From NCBI GenBank assembly GCA_963788505.1, contig CAWBGY010000011.1:245743-309742 (forward strand): 64,000 nucleotides of DNA, given 5' to 3'. Origin of the DNA: JAIQFF01 sp963788505 (GTDB taxonomy: Bacteria; Acidobacteriota; Terriglobia; Terriglobales; Acidobacteriaceae). This document shows, in pieces, positions 51,539 through 59,217 of the stretch. Made by a program: the position numbers and the translations under genes. The notes under the pieces were generated by a model. That model saw only the letters and a program-made list of their open reading frames with translations, was not told the origin of the DNA and did no database searches. Position 1 is the stretch's first letter; every line of letters starts with the position of its first letter.

Positions 51539-52789
51539 CTAAGCACAGTTCCGCAACACCAGCGCGGAATTCTTTGAGCCAAAAGCTATGCAGTTGCACA
51601 CCGCGTGCTCGATTGCCTGCTTCCGTCCTACGTCAGGAACGTAGTCGAGATCGCATTCCGGATCGCGCGTTTCCAGGTTGATGGTTGGCGGAATCTGACT
51701 GTTCTGCATCGCGACGATCGTGGCCGCGACGCCCGCCGCGCCGCAGGCGCCCTGGGGGTGCCCGATCTGCGATTTCAGAGCGGACATCGGCACGCCTCTC
51801 GCGTGCTCTCCCAGCACCAGTTTCAACGCCCGGGTCTCAATGCGATCGTTCAACTGGGTGGAGGTCCCGTGCAAATTCACGTAGTGCACATTCTCCGGCC
51901 CGATCCCCGCCTCTTTCATCGCCAGACCGATCGCCCGGGCCGGCTCCTCGCCGCACTCCTGCAATCGCACGCGATGAAATGCCTCGCAGGTCGAACCGTA
52001 CCCGCAGATCTCCGCCAGCATTTTTGCTCCGCGCGCGAGCGCATGCTCATATTCTTCGAGCACAAACATCCATGATCCCTCCGCCACCACAAAACCGTCG
52101 CGGTCCACGGAAAACGGTCGCGACCCGCGTTCCGGCGCGTGGTTCCAGGAATCGGTAAGAATTTTCATCAGGATGAACCCTTTGACGATGCCCAGCGAGA
52201 TTGGCGCATCGGCGCCTCCACTCAACACCATATCGAGTCTTCCGGACTGTATTTGCCGCACCGAATATCCGAAGCCGTCGGTGGACGAAGTGCAACCGGT
52301 GGTCACCACATGGCTGGGTCCGCGCAGCCCGAAACGCACGCTGAGTTCGCTGGACAGGGTCCCCATCACTCCAGTGGGCACGCAGAACAGGCTCATCTGC
52401 TTGTACATCTGACGAAAAAACAAACGGTATTGTTCTTCGGTAAATTCCTGCGAGCCGCCGCCCGATCCCAAGATCACGCCGAAGCGCCGCTTCTGTTCGA
52501 GGGGCAGGGAGGGCGCGTCGATTCCGGCCGTTTGCAAGGCTTCCGTCGCAGCCGCCAGGGCCAGGGGCAGGACCCGGGACACATGCTTGCGTTCCCGTTT
52601 TTCCACCCAGGCCAGTTCGTCGAAGTCCCGTACCTCTCCCGCGATCTGCACCTGAATTTCGGACGGATCGAAGCGCGTGATCCGCCGAATCCCGCTGCGT
52701 CCCTGGAGAATTGCATCGGAGAACGCTGCGTTCCCCACGCCGTTGGGGCTCACTGCTCCCATGCCTGTGATCACCACGCGTCGCTTCAC
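51539..52789 (-). CDS. Beta-ketoacyl-ACP synthase II-like ketosynthase
   Basis: A 416-residue thiolase-fold enzyme with the C-H-H triad: C166 (VVTTGCTSSTDGFG), H307 (VNLHGTSTQLND) and H344 (KSQIGHPQGACG). RVVITGMGAVSPNGVG and NCIAFGSKNSALVL are FabF-like. The nucleophile context TGCTSS departs from the TACASG/TACATG of housekeeping FabF, so it may belong to a secondary-metabolite or special lipid pathway (inference). No acyl carrier protein gene is adjacent. Confidence 0.9.
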   Translation of the reverse strand: MKRRVVITGMGAVSPNGVGNAAFSDAILQGRSGIRRITRFDPSEIQVQIAGEVRDFDELAWVEKRERKHVSRVLPLALAAATEALQTAGIDAPSLPLEQKRRFGVILGSGGGSQEFTEEQYRLFFRQMYKQMSLFCVPTGVMGTLSSELSVRFGLRGPSHVVTTGCTSSTDGFGYSVRQIQSGRLDMVLSGGADAPISLGIVKGFILMKILTDSWNHAPERGSRPFSVDRDGFVVAEGSWMFVLEEYEHALARGAKMLAEICGYGSTCEAFHRVRLQECGEEPARAIGLAMKEAGIGPENVHYVNLHGTSTQLNDRIETRALKLVLGEHARGVPMSALKSQIGHPQGACGAAGVAATIVAMQNSQIPPTINLETRDPECDLDYVPDVGRKQAIEHAVCNCIAFGSKNSALVLRNCA

Positions 52790-52916
52790 TCATCCCCCTC
52801 GAGGTCTGGATTTTGCCCAAGAACTATAACCTGAAACCTCTGCTTCAAGCCGCGGAAAACAATGCCATCCCGGTTGGATGCCAACGGGCCGGAAATGCAG
52901 CTCATCGCATCGGGAC

Positions 52917-53462
52917 TCAGTAGCCGGTACAGAATTGGAAATGCATGGGGTCGCAGGTCTTGCCTTTCCACTCGCCGCCCCACTGAAATCCTGTATTTTT
53001 AAAAATCTCAACCACCCTGGCGTCCATGTCGCCGGCCGATCCCTGCAGGTTGCTCCCTGGGTTGAGATCAATCGCAATGCCCCAGCTGTGGGCTGACAGT
53101 TTACTTCCGGTCCTCTGGGGACGGAAGGCAAAGCACCCGCCAAAAGTGGAGACTCTCGCCTGCAGGCCGCTCTGCTGAATGCCGGCGAACACCGAGGCAT
53201 AGACGGCGGTCATGCGACGATGGCAGGTCATCTGGTTGATGGTTTGCGAGAGGTCCCAGGCCAGCCGCAGAGGAAACGGCAGGTTCACTCTGGCCAGGAA
53301 ATTGGTTTCCCAACGAGGATCAAGTTGGCCATCTGGCCCGATATATTCGTAGATGTTTCCGAACGTGGCGATGATTTTATCGAGTCCATGCGGCGATGTC
53401 AGCGAGGTAGCGATCTCACGCCACGGCGTAGCATCATTGCTTTCGACCTGCGGATCTTTCAC
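52917..53462 (-). CDS. M15-family peptidase (D-alanyl-D-alanine carboxypeptidase-like)
   Basis: A 181-residue protein with the Zn-peptidase motifs of the M15 (VanY/peptidase M15_4) family: KLSAHSWGIAIDLNPG (SxHxxGxAxD) and DPMHFQF near the C terminus. CFAFRPQRTGSKL is typical. No signal peptide, so it may act in the cytoplasm or be exported by other means. Likely substrate: peptidoglycan stem peptides. Confidence 0.87.
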   Translation of the reverse strand: MKDPQVESNDATPWREIATSLTSPHGLDKIIATFGNIYEYIGPDGQLDPRWETNFLARVNLPFPLRLAWDLSQTINQMTCHRRMTAVYASVFAGIQQSGLQARVSTFGGCFAFRPQRTGSKLSAHSWGIAIDLNPGSNLQGSAGDMDARVVEIFKNTGFQWGGEWKGKTCDPMHFQFCTGY

Positions 53463-53870
53463 GGAACGGTTCCTCTGTGGTGGGTCAGTCTGGAATTGTC
53501 ATCCCAGGTTGACGGGTCATCCGGAATAGCGCTCAGCGAAAACGTCACTGAGTCGAAGAATCTGGATTGCAATGACGATTGCGCCTGGGAGATTCCTGGC
53601 GCCGGAAGAACCGAACGCGCCGGGTCCTTTTCGGGTATAGGGGTCCTTCGACTCCACCGCCTCTTCGCCAGCGAAGAGGCGGCTTCGCTCAGGATGACAA
53701 CGTGCTCAAAATGACGCTTCGCTCAGGATGACAACGTGCTCAAAATGACGCCTCGCTCAGGATGACACCGTGGATACACTTCCAGACCGCCCCCGATTTC
53801 TCTTCGACGCTTCAAGCGGCCCAACATCCTCTCTGCCGTATAATTGCCGTTTCCAAACGGGGGAAGATTT
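53463..53870. other. Intergenic region with repeats
   Basis: From about 53625 it contains the CTTCGACTCC...GGCTTCGCTCAGGATGAC type sequence (compare 16570 and 29965) with a hairpin CGCCTCTTCG...CGAAGAGGCG, then about three repeats of CGCTCAGGATGACAACGTGC. No gene. Confidence 0.65.
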
Positions 53871-54311
53871 TTGGCCTACGAAGATCTGCGCGAATGGATC
53901 GCGGCGCTGGAACGTGCCGGTGAACTGAAGACCATTCGCACCGAAGTGGACCCGATCCTCGAGATCGCTGAAATTACCGACCGCGTGAGTAAAAATGTGG
54001 GCGCGGGCGTCCCGCCCGTGCCGGGCGGGCCTGCTCTGCTTTTCAAAAACATCAAAGGACATCCCGGATCGCAAGTCCTGATCAATCAGTTCGGTTCCGC
54101 TCGCCGCATGAATCTGGCGCTGGAAGTTGACGCCCTCGACCAGGTCGCCGACCGCATCCGGGCTTTCATGGACGTGAAATCCCCGCAGGGTTTTCTGGAC
54201 AAAGTCAAAATGCTTCCCATGCTGGCCGAAATGGGGAAGTTCTTTCCCAAGACCGTATCCAGCGGCCCGTGCAAGGAGGTCATCCAAGCGAGACAATTTC
54301 TCGCTGCTTGA
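53871..54311 (+). CDS. UbiD-family decarboxylase, N-terminal part (frameshifted, with palindrome insertion)
   Basis: TTG 53871, preceded by GGGGGAAG, begins AYEDLREWIAALERAGELKTI as in UbiD family members. The segment SKNVGAGVPPVPGGPALLF contains ten extra residues from an inserted palindromic element (53995-54030); without them SKGGPALLF is the normal family sequence. QVLINQFGSARRMNLAL is conserved. The frame ends at 54311 because of a one-base shift near 54290. UbiD enzymes use prenylated FMN to (de)carboxylate aromatic or alpha,beta-unsaturated acids. Confidence 0.88.
   Translation: MAYEDLREWIAALERAGELKTIRTEVDPILEIAEITDRVSKNVGAGVPPVPGGPALLFKNIKGHPGSQVLINQFGSARRMNLALEVDALDQVADRIRAFMDVKSPQGFLDKVKMLPMLAEMGKFFPKTVSSGPCKEVIQARQFLAA
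53995..54030 (+). repeat. Palindromic element inserted in frame in the UbiD gene
   Basis: ATGTGGGCGCGGGCG-TCC-CGCCCGTGCC, a hairpin of the family at 243, translated NVGAGVPPVP. It interrupts an otherwise conserved stretch. Confidence 0.85.
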
Positions 54312-54369
54312 TTTCCCCATCCTGCAATGCTGGCCCAAAGACGCCGGCCGCTTTATCACACTGCCCTGT

Positions 54370-55455
54370 GTGGTCTCCCGCGATCCCAAGACGGGCAAGC
54401 GAAATGTCGGCATGTATCGAATGCAGCTGTACGATGAGCGCACCACGGGCATGCACTGGCAGCGCCAGAAAGTTGGCGCCGAGCACTACCGCGAAGCCCT
54501 GCGAACGGCTGCCCAGCTGAATGTGGGCGCGAGCGCCCCCGCTCGTGCCAGTGCGGCGGTCGATGTCATGGCCCGCACTTCAGGCGGGTCAGTATTGATC
54601 GAGGGCGATCGTCCCCGGGGAAAAATGGAAGTCGCCGTCGCCATCGGCACCGACCCGGCCATCACTTTTTCTGCGATTGTCCCGGCCCCGCCCGACGTGG
54701 AGGAATATTTGATCGCCGGCTTCCTGCGGCAGAAGCCGGTCGAGCTGGTGAAGTGCGAAACCGTTGACCTCGAAGTCCCCGCGGCGGCGGAGATTGTCCT
54801 CGAAGGGCACGTGCACCTGGACGAACTCCGCAGCGAGGGCCCGTTCGGTGATCACACCGGTTACTATTCGCTCGAAGATCTCTATCCTGTTTTTCACCTG
54901 TCCTGCATCACCCATCGCAAGCATCCCATCTACTCAACCACCATCGTGGGCAAGCCGCCCATGGAAGATGGCTGGATGGGCAAGGCGGTGGAGCGTATTT
55001 TTCTGCCGCTGATGCGGCTTACAATTCCGGAACTGGTCGACATCAATCTGCCGGTCGAAGGCGTCTTCCACAACCTGATGCTGGTATCGATTCGGAAGTC
55101 CTATCCCGGACAGGCACGCAAGGTGATGAACGCCATCTGGGCGCTGGGTCAGGCCATGTTCACCAAATGCATCATCGTGGTGGACGAAGACGTGAATGTG
55201 CAGGACATTGGCGAGGTCACATTAAAAGTCCTGAACCACATTGACCCGGAGCGCGATATCCAGTTCACGCTCGGCCCGGTTGATTCTTTGGACCACTCTT
55301 CGCGTCTGCCCAACTACGGCTCGAAGATGGGCATTGACGCCACCCGCAAATGGCCCAGCGAAGGCTTTGCTCGTCCCTGGCCCGACGAGATTCTGATGGA
55401 CGAAAAGACCAAAGCGCTGGTGGACAAAAAGTGGAAAGACCTGGGCCTGGAGTAA
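54370..55455 (+). CDS. UbiD-family decarboxylase, C-terminal part (frameshifted)
   Basis: The frame is open from about 54290 (DNFSLLDFPILQCWPKDAG) and from GTG 54370 translates SRDPKTGKRNVGMYRMQLYDERTTGMHWQ, then the prenyl-FMN/Mn site region (EGPFGDHTGYYSLEDLYPVFHL) with the conserved Glu/His set. A second palindromic insertion gives LNVGASAPARASAAVDVMA. The C-terminal HIDPERDIQFTLGPVDSLDHSS and DATRKWPSEGFARPWPDEI close the domain. One 1-nt shift separates it from the N-terminal part. Confidence 0.88.
   Translation: MVSRDPKTGKRNVGMYRMQLYDERTTGMHWQRQKVGAEHYREALRTAAQLNVGASAPARASAAVDVMARTSGGSVLIEGDRPRGKMEVAVAIGTDPAITFSAIVPAPPDVEEYLIAGFLRQKPVELVKCETVDLEVPAAAEIVLEGHVHLDELRSEGPFGDHTGYYSLEDLYPVFHLSCITHRKHPIYSTTIVGKPPMEDGWMGKAVERIFLPLMRLTIPELVDINLPVEGVFHNLMLVSIRKSYPGQARKVMNAIWALGQAMFTKCIIVVDEDVNVQDIGEVTLKVLNHIDPERDIQFTLGPVDSLDHSSRLPNYGSKMGIDATRKWPSEGFARPWPDEILMDEKTKALVDKKWKDLGLE
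54520..54549 (+). repeat. Second palindromic element in the UbiD gene
   Basis: ATGTGGGCGCGAGCGCCCCCGCTCGTGCC read as NVGASAPAR, in the same element frame as the first insertion. Confidence 0.8.
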
Positions 55456-55573
55456 CCTCGTAGGACGACGCCTCATTCGCCTTGACCGCGCGAAGCTCGG
55501 CAGCGGTTGCGGCGTCGGCAGTCGTGCCGAGCGTTGCTCGGCCGGGCAGGTGAGGACACCTGCCCCTACGTGT
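55456..55573. repeat. Palindrome-rich intergenic spacer
   Basis: GCCGAGCGTTGCTCGGC hairpin and GGCAGGTGAGGACACCTGCC hairpin (about 55527-55565). Related to the CGCCCTCGCCCGCCCAGCC sequence before the EamA gene at 48710-48755, in opposite orientation. Confidence 0.65.
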
Positions 55574-56104
55574 TCATCGCGGAAGCAGGTGCCCCAGGGC
55601 CCGTGAGCCTGCCAGGTCCCGTTCGTCTGGTGCTGCTTTCATCAGATCCCAGGCATCGCGATATTTTTCGTACAAGCCCCCCTTTTTGCTTCCCAAAGGA
55701 AAGAAGTACAGACGGGTGCGAGATGCGACAGCCGCCACCGGAACGACGTACCACGCATCGTCGGCGACAATGTATACGACCAGAATGTCGATTTCTTCAG
55801 CCGTGTAGGGCGTCTTTTTCTTGCCTGCGATGCTTCGGCACACATTTACCGAATACTTAGGGGCTCGCGCCACATAGGTGGACTTGACTTGTACGCGCCA
55901 GAATTTTGTTCCTGTATCCAGGACGAAATCATAACGTTCGCTCTCTCCCCAGGGTTTGGCGACGCCGAATCCCAGGCCAGCGGCCTTGAGCATGAAGTGC
56001 ATCTCGGCCAACTCTCCCCGCTGTTTATCGGTGCCTTTCTGTGGCTTACCCTTTCTATCCCGCCCGGCGCGCTGCCCGGCGGGAACTTCCACGCTGTTTT
56101 CCAT
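55574..56104 (-). CDS. PD-(D/E)XK nuclease-like protein (group I intron endonuclease family)
   Basis: Start at ATG 56104 gives 176 residues; an extension to 56197 is possible but unconserved in appearance. QRGELAEMHFMLKAAGLGFGVAKPWGESERYDFVLDTGTKFWRVQVKST matches PD-(D/E)XK nucleases of the type found in group I introns and as free-standing genes: E in the GE motif, D in the RYDFVLD segment and QVK with the lysine. The second part is VCRSIAGKKKTPYTAEEIDILVVYIVADDAWYVVP. It may be a solitary restriction- or homing-type endonuclease; no methylase or intron is next to it. Confidence 0.8.
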   Translation of the reverse strand: MENSVEVPAGQRAGRDRKGKPQKGTDKQRGELAEMHFMLKAAGLGFGVAKPWGESERYDFVLDTGTKFWRVQVKSTYVARAPKYSVNVCRSIAGKKKTPYTAEEIDILVVYIVADDAWYVVPVAAVASRTRLYFFPLGSKKGGLYEKYRDAWDLMKAAPDERDLAGSRALGHLLPR

Positions 56105-56582
56105 GGCCCCAACTAAAGAGACGCCGGCGATGAGCCCGCGCTTCTTCTTCCGGAGAGGGCACATTTCAGGTGCCCTCGACCGGCCTGGGTGGGGCACGCA
56201 TTTCGGATGCGCCGGGTCTGTTCGAACCGCTCCGGTAACATCCTTCGGCTGCTCACGGGACGGGCTCCTGAAAGCCGTGTCCTTTCGAACTGCAGCCGTT
56301 TCGAGTTTTCCCCGCTAATTTGAGGCGACTGGAAACCCGTAATCGCGTCCCCGCATTTGCCGGTGGCCGGCACGCCCAAACGAAAAAAAGGCGCAAGCTC
56401 GTCGCCCGCGCCTGATATTTACTTTCTAGTTATAGGATAGCAGTTTGACCAGGGCGAATGGGACATGCCGGGCCAAAGTATTGTGTCCAGCGAATGAAGG
56501 GGTTGAGGGGAAACGAGGCGGGGTGGGGGATTGACAGGCGGATGGAGGCGGGAACGGGCGCCCGTGCTCGGGATTCATATGT
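56105..56582. other. 478-bp non-coding gap
   Basis: Has paired GAGAGGGCACATTTCAGGTGCCCTC and GGGGCACGCATTTCGGATGCGCC hairpins near 56152-56212, and the terminator given separately. I see no gene in it. Confidence 0.6.
56383..56413 (-). terminator. Rho-independent terminator of the YpfJ-type gene
   Basis: Stem AGGCGC/GCGCCT (56389-56394 and 56408-56413) with a 7-A run on the plus strand (T-run on the minus strand) directly after it. It lies about 170 bp beyond the stop of the minus-strand gene at 56583. Confidence 0.7.
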
Positions 56583-57431
56583 CTACTGGAACGTATTGCA
56601 GGCGGCGATCGATCCGTCCTGGAAGCCGCGCTGGAACCACTCCACGCGCTGGGCTGAGCTTCCGTGGGTGAAGGTTTCGGGATTGACCGTGCCTCGGGAC
56701 ATGCGCTGGATGCGATCGTCGCCGACGGCGGCGGCGGCTTTCAAGCCTGAGTCCACATCACCGGGGTCGAGCAGGTTGCGCTCCTGGGTGGAGTGGCCCC
56801 AGACGCCGGCAAAGCAGTCGGCCTGCAGTTCGAGGGCGACCGAGAGCTGGTTGGCCGACGCCGGGTTCCTTTGCTGCGCGGCGCGCACCTTGGGTTCAAT
56901 GCCCAGCAGTTTCTGCACGTGATGTCCAATCTCGTGGGCCAGCACGTAGGCTTCGGCAAATTCTCCGGGGGCGCCGAAGCGCTGCTTTAACTCGTCGTAA
57001 AAACCGAGATCGATATAGACCTTTTCATCTTCGGGACAATAGAAAGGGCCGGTGGCGGACTGCGCCATGCCGCAGGCGGAGTCGTAAGCGTCGCGAAACA
57101 GGACCAGCTTGGCGTGGCGGTAGGGAACGCCCTGCTGCGGCAGGATCTGGCTCCAGGTGTTCTGGGTGTCGTTCAACACAAAGGTGACGAACTGCACCAG
57201 GGGCTGTTCCTGCTGGTCGCGGGCGGGGTCGGATTGGGCGACCGTCGTGCCCGTGTCCATTGATCCGGTGCTCAGCAGCGAGAGAAAGTCGCGTTTGAAA
57301 ATCAGGCTCAGAATAAACAGAATGACGATGCCGCCCAGGCCCAGGTGAATGCCTCCGGGGCGAAAGCCGCCTCCACTTTCGGAGCGGCGGTCTTCTACGT
57401 CGTCACTGCTGCCACCCGGGGTCCAGCGCAT
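56583..57431 (-). CDS. Neutral zinc metallopeptidase, YpfJ family
   Basis: A 282-residue protein: disordered Gly-rich N terminus, one transmembrane helix (GLGGIVILFILSLIF), then the metallopeptidase domain with VYIDLGFYDELKQRFGAPGEFAEAYVLAHEIGHHVQKLLG (HExxH Zn site), the RNPASANQLSVALELQADCFAGVWGH block and FTHGSSAQRVEWFQRGF. The architecture is that of E. coli YpfJ. It would be membrane-anchored with the catalytic domain outside. Substrates are unknown. Confidence 0.92.
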   Translation of the reverse strand: MRWTPGGSSDDVEDRRSESGGGFRPGGIHLGLGGIVILFILSLIFKRDFLSLLSTGSMDTGTTVAQSDPARDQQEQPLVQFVTFVLNDTQNTWSQILPQQGVPYRHAKLVLFRDAYDSACGMAQSATGPFYCPEDEKVYIDLGFYDELKQRFGAPGEFAEAYVLAHEIGHHVQKLLGIEPKVRAAQQRNPASANQLSVALELQADCFAGVWGHSTQERNLLDPGDVDSGLKAAAAVGDDRIQRMSRGTVNPETFTHGSSAQRVEWFQRGFQDGSIAACNTFQ

Positions 57432-57447
57432 GTTTTGCTCCTGGCTA

Positions 57448-57576
57448 AGTATCCGAGGTCAAGGCCGGCGACCTGGGGTCAAGATCAACGACAACCTAAG
57501 GTCAAAGGCAACAAGCTTAAGTCAAGACCAACGACCTAAAGTCAAAGGCGTCGGACAGGAGTGTCCGACCCACACT
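57448..57576 (+). repeat. Heptamer-like repeats and GTCGGACA palindrome
   Basis: GGTCAAG, GATCAAC, GACAACC, AAGGTCA, AGACCAACGACC stretches with an approximate 7-bp period, ending at GTCGGACAGGAGTGTCCGAC (57552-57571), a member of the GGCGGACACTCTTGTCCGCC palindrome family. Confidence 0.65.
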
Positions 57577-57582
57577 TGGGCT

Positions 57583-57834
57583 TTATGCGGTCTTGGGGCG
57601 AACCATGTGATAGAGGGCCAGCAGCACAATGGCGCCCAGGACCGACATGATGAAGCCTGCGAGCTGTCCTTCCTGATACCAGCCCAGAGCGCGGCCGGCA
57701 TAGGTTGCAACGAAAGATCCTGCGATGCCGATCAGCATAGTGATGATGATTCCACCGGGGTCCTTGCCGGGCATGATAAATTTCGCTACCGCTCCGACGA
57801 CCAGACCGATCAACAGTGTCCATAGGAGATGCAT
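57583..57834 (-). CDS. GlsB/YeaQ/YmgE-family small membrane protein
   Basis: Start at ATG 57834: an 83-residue protein of three helices (HLLWTLLIGLVVGAVAKFIMPG, GGIIITMLIGIAGSFVATYAG, LAGFIMSVLGAIVLLALYHM) with the family signature KFIMPGKDPGGIIITMLIGI and GWYQEG. These proteins are induced by stress and of unknown mechanism. Longer versions of the frame run into an upstream palindrome and are not credible. The gene is flanked by palindrome copies in inverted orientation. Confidence 0.9.
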   Translation of the reverse strand: MHLLWTLLIGLVVGAVAKFIMPGKDPGGIIITMLIGIAGSFVATYAGRALGWYQEGQLAGFIMSVLGAIVLLALYHMVRPKTA

Positions 57835-57861
57835 ATCGTTTTCCTTCCCGGGTGACTCTGG

Positions 57862-57950
57862 GTGGGGCGGACACCCTTTGTGCGACGTTTTTGACTTCAA
57901 AAGATTGAAACCAAAATCAAAAGCGTCGGACAAGAGTGTCCGACCCACAC
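57862..57950 (+). repeat. Palindrome copies flanking the YeaQ-type gene
   Basis: GGGTGGGGCGGACACCCTTTGTG (57862 onwards) and, inverted, GTCGGACAAGAGTGTCCGAC (57925-57944). Together with 57552-57571 they bracket 57583-57834. Confidence 0.65.
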
Positions 57951-57956
57951 GGACGG

Positions 57957-58340
57957 TTACGCGGCGGCGGGAATGACCAGCTTCTGGCCAACCTTGATCT
58001 TGTCGGGATCGTCCAGATTGTTGGCCTTGGCGATGGCGGGATACTTGTTGGCATCGCCGTAGAAATGCTTGCTGATCTTGGACAGGTTGTCGCCCGGTTG
58101 CACGGTGTAGTCTTGCGCGCCCTGGCGGGCTTCGATGTCGTGCTTGAGGTCGGCAAAATTTGGGTCGACCGCCTTGATTGCATCCCAGATGCGGTTTTTG
58201 CTGGCTTCCGAGACCGCGATGGCTTTCAGGTAAAGCTGGTTGCCATCCAGGTTCAGGTTCAGGAGTTGCGCACCTTCCTGCTGAATCTTGTCTAGAACCG
58301 GTTGATATTTTTGCTTGAGTTGTTCAAATTGATCAGGCAT
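57957..58340 (-). CDS. LysM-domain small protein
   Basis: A 127-residue protein. An N-terminal helical domain (EQLKQKYQPVLDKIQQEGAQL, LYLKAIAVSEASKNRIWDAIKAVDPNF, which has a BON-like look) precedes a C-terminal LysM (YTVQPGDNLSKISKHFYGDANKYPAIAKANN, GQKLVIP). No signal peptide. The architecture resembles E. coli YgaU (Kbp), a potassium-binding protein; the role here is unconfirmed. Confidence 0.88.
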   Translation of the reverse strand: MPDQFEQLKQKYQPVLDKIQQEGAQLLNLNLDGNQLYLKAIAVSEASKNRIWDAIKAVDPNFADLKHDIEARQGAQDYTVQPGDNLSKISKHFYGDANKYPAIAKANNLDDPDKIKVGQKLVIPAAA

Positions 58341-58559
58341 GTGGTTCTCCTCTCGAAACGATTATTAGACGAAGCGGGCGCGCTAAAATCGGCGCGCGTT
58401 GTCAGATTTGCTGGGAGCCTTCGTAGATCTCTGAAGGTATACCCTGGCGGCTGTGCAATACAACTGTGGGCCGGGCCGCCTTCGGCCTTGGTCAATCAAA
58501 AGCCGCGGGCGGGGCGCCCGCGCCACACAATCAGAGTCCTTTCGGTATACTAGAAGGGT

Positions 58560-59090
58560 ATGCCGGTCCTGCAGAACATCGCCGCCATTGCCAAAGGCAT
58601 GAGCATTACCTTCCGGGAGATGTTTCAGCCCACGATTGTGGAAAACTATCCGGACGGGCCGGGTCCGCTGAAGGGCGCCATGTTTCAGGAGCGCTATCGC
58701 GGAATGCACGTGCTGCAGCGTGACGAGAATGGCCTGGAAAAGTGTGTGGCGTGCTTCCTGTGCTCCGCCGCCTGTCCCTCGAACTGCATCTATATCGAGG
58801 CTGCGGAGAACACGGCCGAGAACCGGGTAAGCGGGGCCGAGCGCTATGCCAAGGTCTATAACATTGACTACAACCGGTGTATTTTCTGCGGGTACTGTGT
58901 GGAGGCCTGTCCTACCGACGCGATTACCCACGGACACGGCTTCGAGATCGCAAGTTTCAATGCCAGCAACCTGGTCTACCGAAAAGAGCAGATGCTGGCC
59001 CCCATGCCAGCGCATATGGGTGCCAACGCAATCTTCAATCGCGATGAAGTCGGAGCCGGCGCACCTTCGTCACCTGTACAAGGGAGCTAA
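58560..59090 (+). CDS. nuoI: NADH-quinone oxidoreductase subunit I
   Basis: A 176-residue protein with two ferredoxin-type clusters: CVACFLCSAACPSNCIYIE and CIFCGYCVEACPTDAI, each with the four cysteines for a [4Fe-4S] cluster. The N-terminal IAKGMSITFREMF and the C-terminal extension fit NuoI. It works with the N6a/N6b clusters of complex I. No other complex I subunit gene lies next to it, which is unusual. Confidence 0.93.
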   Translation: MPVLQNIAAIAKGMSITFREMFQPTIVENYPDGPGPLKGAMFQERYRGMHVLQRDENGLEKCVACFLCSAACPSNCIYIEAAENTAENRVSGAERYAKVYNIDYNRCIFCGYCVEACPTDAITHGHGFEIASFNASNLVYRKEQMLAPMPAHMGANAIFNRDEVGAGAPSSPVQGS

Positions 59091-59118
59091 CCTTCAATAA
59101 GTTCAGTTACAAGCAAGG

Positions 59119-59146
59119 AACGCCGGTTCCCAGCGGGCCGGCGTTT
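59119..59146 (+). terminator. Possible terminator after nuoI
   Basis: AACGCCGG-TTCCCAGCGGG-CCGGCGTT stem of 8 bp. Only a weak T-run follows (TTTGTG). Between nuoI and metH. Confidence 0.4.
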
Positions 59147-59217
59147 GTGCGAATGCGGGCCGAGGGATTTTGACGCTGGCCAACGACCAACGACCAACGG
59201 CCCAGGGCTGATTTCCA

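Noticed and set aside
59091..59217. Cobalamin riboswitch upstream of metH
   Set aside because: No B12-box-like sequence can be recognised in the 127-bp gap, which holds a hairpin and a heptamer run.
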